From assembly GCA_047975195.1 (NCBI GenBank), contig JBKEDB010000058.1, forward strand, positions 1 through 64,000: a stretch of DNA of 64,000 nucleotides. The letters are read 5' to 3'. Positions within the stretch are counted from its first letter, which is position 1, and each line of letters starts with the position of its first letter. Under the pieces are notes generated by a model. The model made no database searches. It was given only the letters and a program-made list of their open reading frames with translations, and was not told the origin of the DNA. This DNA is from Cumulibacter sp047975195. GTDB lineage: Bacteria > Actinomycetota > Actinomycetes > Mycobacteriales > Antricoccaceae. Below, in pieces: positions 30,736 to 38,974 of this stretch. The position numbers and the translations under genes were made by a program.

Positions 30736-32580
30736 TTATTCGTACATTGCGTCCAGTTCGCCGCGAAACTTAGAGGCGACCACGCCGCGCTTGAGCTTCA
30801 AACTAGGCGTGAGGTCCCCGTTCTCGACGGTGAGGTCATGGTCGAGAATCACGAACTTCTTGACCGTCTCCCAGCGGTTCAGCCCCGCGTTGAGTTCATC
30901 TACGTATCCCTGGATCGCCTCGCGAGTGCGCGGATCCTGCGCAATCTGCGAGTACGACGCCGACGCCATACCGTTCTGTTCTGCCCAGGCTGCGATCGCG
31001 TCGGGATCGAGAGTCACCAGGGCCGATGCGAAGTTACGTCCCGCGCCGACCACCATGAACTGGCTGACCAGCGGGCAGATGCCCTTGAATCGCGACTCGA
31101 GTTGAGAGGGGGCGATGTACTTGCCGCCGGATGTCTTGAAAAGCTCCTTCTTGCGGTCGGTGATGAATAAGTGCCCGGTCGTGCTCAGGTGCCCAATATC
31201 ACCGGTGTGGAACCAACCATCTTCGGCAATCGCTTCATCGGTAGCGTCCGGCTTGTTGTGGTACCCGTTCATCACCTGCTCGCCCTTGACCAGGATCTCG
31301 CCGTCCTCGGCAATGCGGATCGACGTACCGACCGTCGGACGCCCGACGCTGCCATAGACGACCTCCCCGGGCAGGTTCAGGGTCGCAGTTGCGCTTGTCT
31401 CGGTCAGCCCGTAGCCCTCGAGGATCTGCATCCCCAGCGCACCGAACCAGCGGGCGATGTCCACGTTCAGCGGCGCCGAACCGGAAATCATGAAGCGGAT
31501 GCGTCCGCCGAACCGCTCTCGAACAGTGCTGAGCACGAGCTTGTTTGCCAGCGCGTACTTCAGGCCGGAAGGTTCTTTGCCGGACTGCCGCGCCGCGTCG
31601 GCCTCCAAGCCGACCCCGATCGCCCACCGGAACAACTTTGCCTTGATGCCGCCGTCCGCCTCGGCGACCTGAACGATCCGGGCGTGAGCCTTTTCGAAGA
31701 TCCGCGGCGCCGCACCCATGAAGGTCGGCTTGACGACGGCCAAATTATCGATGATCGCCTCGATCCGGCCGTCGATGGCCGTAGGCGAACCAACTGCGAT
31801 CGGGATAGTCAGCAGCACCTTGCCGAACACGTGCGCCAGCGGGAGCCACAGGTACTGCAGGTCATCGGGACGCACCAGGTCGGTCGCTGTCGCGATCGCA
31901 CCGGTATACGTCCACGCCGAATGCGGCAGGCGCACTCCCTTAGGTCGGCCCGTGGTGCCGGAGGTGTAGATGATCGTCGCCAGATCGCCCGGACTCACGC
32001 CATCGATCCGCGCATCTACGCATTGCGCGTCGGCCTCGAGCCGAGCGCGACCTGCGGCCGCGAGGTCATCGGCGCCGATCACCCAGTCGCCGTCCGCCGT
32101 GCCGTCGAAGGTCACGACCCTCACTACGTCGGGGAGTTCACCGCGGTGCGCACGCAACTTCTCGATCTGAGTGTCGTCCTCGGCAAACACGACGCGGCTG
32201 CCTGAGTCGCCGATGATGTAGGCGACATCAGGTGCAATCGTGGTCGGATACACGGTGGTCGTGGCCGCTGCCGCGCACATGATCGACAGATCCGCCAACG
32301 CCCAGTCCACTCGCGTACTACTGGCGATGGCAACACGGTCCTGCGGCTGCACGCCGAGGTCGATCAGTCCTGCGGCCCATTCGTACGCCCGCTGTTTGGT
32401 CTCATCCCAACTCAGCGAGGTCCAGGTCTCACCGCGAGCAAATCGATACGCCTCGCCCGTCGGAGATTGTTCTGCGCGGTCACGGAAGAGGTGTGCTACC
32501 GACTGCGCTCGATTGTCGATCGCGGACCAGTCCAATTCGGGGTTGGTCTGTGGGGAAGAGATTGACTCGGTGAGGCTCAC
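30736..32580 (-). CDS. Long-chain fatty-acid-CoA ligase (FadD15-like)
   Basis: A 614-residue AMP-forming acyl-CoA synthetase. ATIIYTSGTTGRPKGVRLPH is the phosphate loop, GYGLTETSATATLN the A5 motif, and FITDRKKELFKTSGGKYIAP the hinge of the long-chain class. The ending LTPSLKLKRGVV holds the C-terminal Lys region. It activates fatty acids for oxidation or lipid assembly, probably at the membrane face. AGGAG lies five bases before a GTG at 32580, which decides the start; the longer frame to 32643 is not supported. It is divergent from the DUF1992 gene. Confidence 0.88.
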   Translation of the reverse strand: MSLTESISSPQTNPELDWSAIDNRAQSVAHLFRDRAEQSPTGEAYRFARGETWTSLSWDETKQRAYEWAAGLIDLGVQPQDRVAIASSTRVDWALADLSIMCAAAATTTVYPTTIAPDVAYIIGDSGSRVVFAEDDTQIEKLRAHRGELPDVVRVVTFDGTADGDWVIGADDLAAAGRARLEADAQCVDARIDGVSPGDLATIIYTSGTTGRPKGVRLPHSAWTYTGAIATATDLVRPDDLQYLWLPLAHVFGKVLLTIPIAVGSPTAIDGRIEAIIDNLAVVKPTFMGAAPRIFEKAHARIVQVAEADGGIKAKLFRWAIGVGLEADAARQSGKEPSGLKYALANKLVLSTVRERFGGRIRFMISGSAPLNVDIARWFGALGMQILEGYGLTETSATATLNLPGEVVYGSVGRPTVGTSIRIAEDGEILVKGEQVMNGYHNKPDATDEAIAEDGWFHTGDIGHLSTTGHLFITDRKKELFKTSGGKYIAPSQLESRFKGICPLVSQFMVVGAGRNFASALVTLDPDAIAAWAEQNGMASASYSQIAQDPRTREAIQGYVDELNAGLNRWETVKKFVILDHDLTVENGDLTPSLKLKRGVVASKFRGELDAMYE

Positions 32581-32702
32581 GGCTGCTCCTGAACTGATGC
32601 GGGCGGGCTTGCACCATCCTAACCAGAACGTGAACCAGGTCACTGCAGGTGTCTACTCGCCGGTAGGGTTGGTCGACGTGGGCGGCGAATTACCATCGAC
32701 TC

Positions 32703-33077
32703 ATGGCCGGGTACCAGAGCTGGATCGACAAACAGATCGCGGACGCTGAAGCCGCGGGGAAGTTCGACGACCTACCGAGCAAGGGCAAGCCCCTGGACCT
32801 GTCAGACGACGATGAGCTGTGGTGGGTCGAGAAGTTAATGAAGCGCGAAGGCCTCGCGTATCTGCCCCCAACCCTGCACTTGCGCAAGGACGCCGAGGTC
32901 GCGCTGGCAGCGATTAACGAGATGACCGACGAGGACGACGTGCGACGTGCGCTTGCCGAGTTGAACGAGCGAATCAGCGAAGCGATCCGGGTGCCGCCTT
33001 CGGGCCCGCCGTTACGCCTGAATCGCGTGAACTCCGACGCCGTCCTACATCAGTGGCGATTAGCCCAACGCGGCTGA
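32703..33077 (+). CDS. DUF1992 (DnaJ-C28-like) protein
   Basis: A 124-residue protein of the DUF1992 family: WIDKQIADAEAAGKFDDLPSKGKPLDL is the family start, split by the conserved GxGKP turn, and LYLPPTLHLRKD-like LAYLPPTLHLRKDAEVAL the core. Function is not established; related eukaryotic proteins carry a J-domain, absent here. The last 18 bases overlap the 3' end of the M50B gene on the other strand. Confidence 0.8.
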   Translation: MAGYQSWIDKQIADAEAAGKFDDLPSKGKPLDLSDDDELWWVEKLMKREGLAYLPPTLHLRKDAEVALAAINEMTDEDDVRRALAELNERISEAIRVPPSGPPLRLNRVNSDAVLHQWRLAQRG

Positions 33078-33788
33078 CTGGTCCACAACGATCGCTGCGG
33101 TCACCACCAGTAGCCCGAACGAGAACAACACGAACACGTAGCACCACGCCACGGCACCCAACGGCGAATGCGCAGCGAGTACGGCAGCATCGGAACTCTT
33201 ACTGCCCCGCCGCCGTTGCAGCGCCAGCAAGTCGAGGCAGGCGCGTAGTCCGCCGAGGGACAGCACCGAACCAATGAGGGTCAGCACGGCTGACAACACT
33301 CGAGGATCGTTCCACACCCACAGCGCGCTGAACGCTGCCAACTGCAACAGCACGATGAACGCGCCGAAGATGTTGCGCACCAACGCCAGGCAGACGAGCA
33401 GCATGACTATCGACAGGAACATCGCCCAGCCGGCGTGCTGGTATATGACCGCCCAGAGGACGGCGAATCCGGCGATCGACGGTGCCGGATAACCGGCGAG
33501 GTAGAGCAGGAAGATCCCGGGACCGGATTGTCTGCCATGGGTGATCGTCAGGCCCGAGGTGTCGTGATTGAGCCGCACCGACTGGATAGTCCGTCCGACG
33601 AACCATCCGACTACGACGTGCCCCATCTCGTGGACCGTGGTCACCAAGTAACGCAGCTGACGCCAGATGAGGTTGCTCCCCACACCCAGCACGGCGAGCG
33701 CTACCGCAATCCCCAACGTCAGACTGGTCAACTCGCCGGCGACGGAGAACCGGTCGCCAAGGTAGTCGGCAACGCTCGCCGCGGTCAC
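33060..33788 (-). CDS. M50B-type membrane metallopeptidase-like protein
   Basis: A 242-residue membrane protein with about six helices. VTTVHEMGHVVVGWFVGRTI holds the HExxH zinc motif (HEMGH) inside or next to a helix, and SGLTITHG follows as in the M50B group. These proteins resemble site-2 proteases, but their substrates are unknown. A later Asp ligand is not obvious. The gene overlaps the DUF1992 gene tail to tail by 18 bp and is divergent from cysK. Confidence 0.75.
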   Translation of the reverse strand: MTAASVADYLGDRFSVAGELTSLTLGIAVALAVLGVGSNLIWRQLRYLVTTVHEMGHVVVGWFVGRTIQSVRLNHDTSGLTITHGRQSGPGIFLLYLAGYPAPSIAGFAVLWAVIYQHAGWAMFLSIVMLLVCLALVRNIFGAFIVLLQLAAFSALWVWNDPRVLSAVLTLIGSVLSLGGLRACLDLLALQRRRGSKSSDAAVLAAHSPLGAVAWCYVFVLFSFGLLVVTAAIVVDQSAALG

Positions 33789-33983
33789 CGTGCTCAGGTT
33801 CGCTCCGATCGCTCGCCAGCGCTAGGTCTTCGCCATCGAACGCTGCACTCCATCACATGCCGCACCCATCCAAACATCGCGGCCGGCAAACCATGGGAGG
33901 AGGGTGCGCACCGAGCAGAACCGCGATAGGGTTTGGTGGTTGAAAGTTTAACGGTAGATCAGCAGCGGTACACGGAGGACTTG

Positions 33984-34913
33984 ATGAACGTTTTTGCCAA
34001 TGTGTCGGATCTGGTGGGGCGCACACCCCTCGTCCGCGTCAACCGCCTGGTGCCCGAGGGCCAAGGTGAGGTTATCGCCAAGCTCGAGTTCTATAACCCC
34101 GCCTCGTCGGTCAAGGACCGCATCGGCGCCTCAATCATCGACGCTGCCGAAAAGTCCGGCGAACTCAAGCCTGGCGGCACGATCGTCGAGGGTACGTCGG
34201 GCAACACCGGAATCGCGCTCGCCATGGTCGGCGCTGCCCGCGGCTACAAGGTCGTGCTGTGCATGCCTGAGTCGATGTCCAAGGAACGCCGCGCGCTGCT
34301 GCGTGCGTACGGCGCCGAACTGATCTTGACCGATCCCAAGCTCGGCATGAAGGGCGCCGTGGAGAAGGCCGAAGAGGTCGCGACGGAGCGCGGCGCCGTC
34401 CAGGCCCGCCAGTTCTCCAACCCCGCGAATCCGCAGGTGCACTACGCCACCACCGGCCCGGAGATCTGGGCCGATACCGATGGTCAGGTTGACATCCTGA
34501 TCAGCGGCATCGGTACTGGCGGCACGATCAGCGGTGCTGGGAAGTACCTCAAAGAGCAGAACGCCGACGTCAAGGTCATCGCGGTCGAGCCGGCCGAGTC
34601 GGCCATCCTCAATGGCGGCGCCCCCGGACCGCACAAGATCCAGGGGCTGGGCGCGAACTTCGTACCAGACAACCTCGACCGTGACATCTACGACGAGGTC
34701 ATCGACATCGACGCCACAACGGCGATGGAGTGGGCGCGCGATGCTGCACACCGGGAGGGCCTGTTGGTCGGAATCTCCTCGGGTGCCGCGCTCGCCGCAG
34801 CCGCCCAGGTCGCGGCGCGCCCCGAGAATGCCGGCAAGAAGATCGTCGTGATCATTCCATCGTTCGGTGAGCGCTACCTGTCCACGGACTTGTACAAGGA
34901 TCTGCTGGACTAG
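33984..34913 (+). CDS. cysK: Cysteine synthase (O-acetylserine sulfhydrylase)
   Basis: A 309-residue PLP enzyme that makes cysteine from O-acetylserine and sulfide. PASSVKDRIG carries the PLP Lys44, EGTSGNTGIALA binds the substrate, and GIGTGGTISGAG holds the phosphate. The ending VVIIPSFGERYLSTDLY is typical of CysK. The ATG at 33984 has GGAGG upstream. cysE is not next to it. Cysteine supply matters for mycothiol, whose reductase gene follows on the other strand after a terminator. Confidence 0.92.
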   Translation: MNVFANVSDLVGRTPLVRVNRLVPEGQGEVIAKLEFYNPASSVKDRIGASIIDAAEKSGELKPGGTIVEGTSGNTGIALAMVGAARGYKVVLCMPESMSKERRALLRAYGAELILTDPKLGMKGAVEKAEEVATERGAVQARQFSNPANPQVHYATTGPEIWADTDGQVDILISGIGTGGTISGAGKYLKEQNADVKVIAVEPAESAILNGGAPGPHKIQGLGANFVPDNLDRDIYDEVIDIDATTAMEWARDAAHREGLLVGISSGAALAAAAQVAARPENAGKKIVVIIPSFGERYLSTDLYKDLLD

Positions 34914-34928
34914 CTACGCAACACATAT

Positions 34929-34959
34929 CCAGGGCGAGGCCGTCGCGGCCTCGCCCTGG
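34929..34959. terminator. Terminator hairpin between cysK and mycothione reductase
   Basis: The perfect 14-bp arms CCAGGGCGAGGCCG and CGGCCTCGCCCTGG are separated by three bases, 15 bp after the cysK stop. The stem ends about 17 bp before the stop of the convergent gene, so it can serve both. The T-run is poor, as is common in high-GC genomes. Confidence 0.82.
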
Positions 34960-34976
34960 GCGTTTGTCCGGTCTGT

Positions 34977-36371
34977 CTACTGCGGTGGCTCTAGCCCCAA
35001 CAGCGCGTTCTCGATCAGTTCCGGTAACGCGGGATGAATCCAATACTGACCTCGCGCAACGTCGAGCGCTGACTGCCCGAACGCCGCGGCCTGGATCAAC
35101 GGTTGGATCACCACCGACGCCTGGTATCCATACACGTGCGCACCGAGGATCTTCTGCGTTTCGGCGTCCGCCAACACCTTGCAGAACCCGGTGGTGTCCT
35201 CCATCGCCCATCCGTAGGCGATATCGCCGTACTGCTGAACCTTGACGAGATAGTCCACGCCCGCGTCGCGTAGTTCTTGTTCAGTCGGCCCGAACGAGGC
35301 GATTTGCGGCGAGCCGAACACGGCGTACGGCACGAAGCGGTGATCGTACTTGTGCAGATCGGCCTCGGCAGCGACCACGTTGTGCGCGATCACGCGCGCC
35401 TCGTGGTTGGCTACGTGCTTGAGTTGCTTCTCACTGGAGATATCGCCCAACGCCCACACACCTGCTGCACTGGTGCGGCCATACTCATCAACGCGGACTC
35501 GGCCGTCATCGTGGAGCGCGATGCCGCCCACCGGTGCCTCCAGCAGGTCCGAGTTCGGCACACGGCCGATCGCGATCAGGACGGCCTCGGCCTGCAGACT
35601 CCCCTCGCCGTCCGGACCCTTCGTACTCAGCGTCCACACCCCGTCGTCGTACGACGCGGCGCCCACCTGGGTGTCCAGCACGAGTTGGCCGTTGGCGGCC
35701 CATCGATCGGTAAATGCGCCCGATACCGATTCATCCGCTTTCCCTAACGCCCGCGGACCGCGTTGCAGCCACGTGACGTCGACACCGAACGCGGAAAACA
35801 CATGCGCGAACTCCGCGGCGATGAATCCCCCACCGATGATCACCATTCGCGGCGGCAGCTCGTCCAGACGCATCACCGTGTCACTGGTGTGCACGCCGCG
35901 TTCGACGTCCACTGCATCCAGCCCTGGCACCGGTAACATCCGCGGCCGCCCGCCTGCAGCGAGCACGATCTGATCGGCGGTGATCGTCACGCCAGTCCCC
36001 GTGTCGATCGTCCGTTCGCCGACGAAACGCGCGGTGCCTTTGTAGACAGTGACGTGCTCCAGGCTATTGCGATACGCCTCGCCGGCCGGCGGGATCTGAT
36101 CGATTCGGCCGAATACGCGATCACGGATCGCCGGCCAGTCCACCGAGGCCTCCCCCATGCTCACGCCGAGCTCGCGCGCATGCTCGGCAGCCGAGATCAC
36201 GTCGGCCGGGTACACGAACATCTTGGTCGGAATGCACCCCACATTCAGGCAGGTGCCTCCGAAGATGTCCTTCTCGATGATCGCGATATCGAGGTCGTCA
36301 TGCTCCGGGCCGATGACAGAAGTGCCCGAGCCCGTGCCAATGATGACCAAATCGTGGTGCCGTAACTGCAT
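34977..36371 (-). CDS. mtr: Mycothione reductase
   Basis: A 464-residue FAD disulfide reductase that regenerates mycothiol from its disulfide using NADPH. DLVIIGTGSGTSVIGPE is the FAD loop in the mycothione-reductase form, and GGTCLNVGCIPTK holds the redox pair Cys41/Cys46. VIIGGGFIAAEFAHVF is the NADPH fold, and HPALPELIENALLGL the C-terminal catalytic His. The GTGSGTS motif and SGxxxIGPE-like stretch separate it from glutathione or lipoamide enzymes. AAGGAAA precedes the ATG. It is divergent from coaA. Confidence 0.88.
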   Translation of the reverse strand: MQLRHHDLVIIGTGSGTSVIGPEHDDLDIAIIEKDIFGGTCLNVGCIPTKMFVYPADVISAAEHARELGVSMGEASVDWPAIRDRVFGRIDQIPPAGEAYRNSLEHVTVYKGTARFVGERTIDTGTGVTITADQIVLAAGGRPRMLPVPGLDAVDVERGVHTSDTVMRLDELPPRMVIIGGGFIAAEFAHVFSAFGVDVTWLQRGPRALGKADESVSGAFTDRWAANGQLVLDTQVGAASYDDGVWTLSTKGPDGEGSLQAEAVLIAIGRVPNSDLLEAPVGGIALHDDGRVRVDEYGRTSAAGVWALGDISSEKQLKHVANHEARVIAHNVVAAEADLHKYDHRFVPYAVFGSPQIASFGPTEQELRDAGVDYLVKVQQYGDIAYGWAMEDTTGFCKVLADAETQKILGAHVYGYQASVVIQPLIQAAAFGQSALDVARGQYWIHPALPELIENALLGLEPPQ

Positions 36372-36583
36372 TGTTTTCCTTTCCGGCAGCGACGGGCCAC
36401 ACCTCGCCGCACCGGTACAAGAAAGTGCGATATCCCGCGGCCCATGGGCATTCTAGGCGTCTCGGTCAACGCACCGGCGGGCGCGCGGCCGACGGCAACA
36501 AGGAGCGAAACGCTGCGCGTCGAAGCTGTGAAAAATAGCGCAACGGCTGGAATCCGGCGCCATCGCGGGCGGAAGATTGACGG

Positions 36584-37582
36584 ATGATGGAAGCGCAGGC
36601 TGCAACCGGATCGACGTCCAGCAGAGTACGGACTCGCAAGAACGGGAACTCGCCGCATCTCTTCCTCGAATTCGGACGTGCCGAGTGGGAGGAACTCGCC
36701 GAGAGTACGCCGCAACCGTTGAGCGCCGACGAACTGGAACAGATCCGGGGTCTGGGCGAGCAGATCGACCTCGACGAGGTCGTCAGCGTGTACCTTCCGC
36801 TGTCGCGTTTATTGAATTTGCACACCATGGGTGTGCATCAGGTCTGGGACGCCCAGCGCGAGTTCCTGCGCTCGGACGTACACAAGGTTCCGTTCATCAT
36901 CGCGGTCTCCGGTTCGGTCGCCGTCGGTAAATCGACCACTGCACGCCTGTTGCAGGCGCTCCTGTCGCGTTGGCCGGGCACGCCGAAGGTCGACCTCGTC
37001 ACCACCGATGGGTTCCTCTACCCCAACGCCGTACTCGAAGAGCGCGGCCTGCTCGATCGCAAGGGGTTTCCTGAGTCCTACGACCGACGCGCCCTGCTGC
37101 AGTTCGTCGCCGAGGTCAAGGCCGGACGACGCGAGGTTGCCGCACCGCTGTACAGCCACCTGGTGTACGACGTACTGCCGGAGAAGAAACAGATCATCTC
37201 GAGCCCGGACATCCTGATCCTCGAGGGCCTGAACGTGCTGCAGCACGGATTGGCGACCGGCGGTCGGGTACCTCCGGTCTTTCTGTCCGATTTCTTCGAC
37301 TTTTCGGTATATGTCGATGCGCAGGAGCGCATCATCAAGAAGTGGTACATCGAGCGCTTCATGGCGTTGCGCCAGACCGCGTTCACCGACCCGGATTCCT
37401 TCTTCAAGCACTACGCCCGACTCACCGAACAAGAAGCGCTGGATACGGCATCCGGCATCTGGGATTCCATCAACGGGCCCAACCTGGTGCAGAACATCTT
37501 GCCGACCCGTGGACGCGCGAGGCTGATACTCAGCAAGGGCGAGAATCACCGGGTAGAGCGAATCCGGTTGCGCCGCATCTGA
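36584..37582 (+). CDS. coaA: Type I pantothenate kinase
   Basis: A 332-residue enzyme for the first step of CoA synthesis, phosphorylating pantothenate with ATP. GSVAVGKST (110-118) is the phosphate loop, TTDGFLYPN and SYDRRALLQF the substrate region, and YSHLVYDVLPEKKQII the family core. The length fits the prokaryotic type I form. Translation may start at 36584 or at the second ATG, 36587. A 211-bp space separates it from mtr and must hold both promoters; I see no clear motif there. Confidence 0.92.
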   Translation: MMEAQAATGSTSSRVRTRKNGNSPHLFLEFGRAEWEELAESTPQPLSADELEQIRGLGEQIDLDEVVSVYLPLSRLLNLHTMGVHQVWDAQREFLRSDVHKVPFIIAVSGSVAVGKSTTARLLQALLSRWPGTPKVDLVTTDGFLYPNAVLEERGLLDRKGFPESYDRRALLQFVAEVKAGRREVAAPLYSHLVYDVLPEKKQIISSPDILILEGLNVLQHGLATGGRVPPVFLSDFFDFSVYVDAQERIIKKWYIERFMALRQTAFTDPDSFFKHYARLTEQEALDTASGIWDSINGPNLVQNILPTRGRARLILSKGENHRVERIRLRRI

Positions 37583-37658
37583 GCTAGCACCCCGTGGTAG
37601 TTGCGACGGTCACATTATTGCGGGCTCGTTCGTCTAGGCTGACCGTCGAGGTGATGAC

Positions 37659-38957
37659 ATGCCCGAGATCAAGGAACTGACCGACCGGCTCGCGGCCGGC
37701 AACCTGACGGCGATCGACGCTTTGGAGCAGACGATCGAACGCATCGAGGCACGTGATGCGGAACTGAACGCCGTCGTCGTTCGCGACTTCGATCGCGCCC
37801 GCGGTGCTGCGGCCGCCGCCGACGAGCGCCTCGCGCGTGGCGAGCGCGCACCGCTGTTGGGCCTACCGATGACGGTCAAGGAAAGCTTCGACATCGCCGG
37901 ACTGCCATCGACCTGGGGGCGACCCGAGGCGCGCGACAACATCGCCTCTGCCGACTCTCGAGTAGTACGCCGGCTCAAGGGCGCTGGCGCGGTCATTCTC
38001 GGCAAGACCAACATCGCGATCGACCTCGCCGACTTCCAATCCAATAACGAAGTGTACGGCGCGACGAACAATCCGTACATGGTCGGCCGCTCCTCCGGCG
38101 GTTCCTCGGGAGGCTCGGCTGCGGCGCTCGGTGCCGGCTACGTACCGGCAGAGGTGGGCACGGACATCGGCGGCTCGGTTCGCCTGCCCGCCGCGTTCTG
38201 CGGGATCTGGGGCCTGAAGACCACCTACGGGTTGGTGTCGCTGGAAGGGCACTCGCATCCTGGCACCGACGGTGCGGCGCGGCCGCTCAGCGTCGCGGGG
38301 CCGATGGCGCGCACCGCGGAGGACGTCGAGTTGTTGTTGTCGATCATTGGCGAGCACCCGCTGCCAGGGCCCACGCGCAAGAGCACCGCCGGCGCGCGGC
38401 TTGCGGTCATTGACACTCATCCCGTCGGGCCGATCGACTCGGACGTCGCTCGGGTCATCGACGAGACCTGCGCTCGCGCGGAGGCGGCCGGGTATGTGGT
38501 GGACCGCAGCCCGCGGTTGCCGAACCTTGCCGAGATGCACCAGGCATACATCAAGATGCTGTTGACGGTCCTCTCGCGCGGGGTCGCGCCCGAAGGCGTA
38601 CCGCCGATCACGCTCAGCGACTGGTTCGACCTACAAGACCAGCAGGCCCTGTTCGCGCGCGCCTGGAATCTCGCCCTGACCGAGAAGTGCGACGGCGTAC
38701 TCGCACCGGTATTCGGCACCACGGCATTTGAGATCGACGATATCGACATGTCGACCCGGAAGATCTTGATCGACGGAACCGCGACCGCGTGCGGGTTGCA
38801 GTTGGCATGGGCAGGTCTGGCGACCTACCCGAACCTGCCCTCGATCTCCTTCCCAGCGGGTAAGGGAAGTGATGGCTTGCCAATTGGACTGCAATTGATC
38901 GGGCCGCACTTCGGCGATCGCGACGTGCTCGCGCTTGCCAAACCCATCGCGATCTAG
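37659..38957 (+). CDS. Amidase-signature hydrolase
   Basis: A 432-residue amidase of the GatA/AS family. The Ser-cisSer-Lys triad is visible: Lys74 in LPMTVKESFDIAG, Ser149 in GRSSGGSSGGSAAA and the nucleophile Ser173 in DIGGSVRLPAAF. It cleaves an amide or ester. It is shorter than GatA and has no gatB or gatC nearby, so tRNA amidation is unlikely. The C-terminus is followed after 17 bp by the end of gcvP on the other strand. Confidence 0.85.
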   Translation: MPEIKELTDRLAAGNLTAIDALEQTIERIEARDAELNAVVVRDFDRARGAAAAADERLARGERAPLLGLPMTVKESFDIAGLPSTWGRPEARDNIASADSRVVRRLKGAGAVILGKTNIAIDLADFQSNNEVYGATNNPYMVGRSSGGSSGGSAAALGAGYVPAEVGTDIGGSVRLPAAFCGIWGLKTTYGLVSLEGHSHPGTDGAARPLSVAGPMARTAEDVELLLSIIGEHPLPGPTRKSTAGARLAVIDTHPVGPIDSDVARVIDETCARAEAAGYVVDRSPRLPNLAEMHQAYIKMLLTVLSRGVAPEGVPPITLSDWFDLQDQQALFARAWNLALTEKCDGVLAPVFGTTAFEIDDIDMSTRKILIDGTATACGLQLAWAGLATYPNLPSISFPAGKGSDGLPIGLQLIGPHFGDRDVLALAKPIAI

Positions 38958-38974
38958 CCGAAGCGACCGAACAG

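Noticed and set aside
31171..32205. Long plus-strand frame opposite the fadD gene
   Set aside because: It has no recognisable motif and a skewed Arg/Gln/Asp content, and it lies fully inside the AMP-ligase gene, whose motifs are all intact.
37659..38957. GatA subunit of tRNA amidotransferase
   Set aside because: The amidase triad is present, but gatB and gatC are not adjacent and the protein is shorter than GatA, so a general amidase is the safer call.
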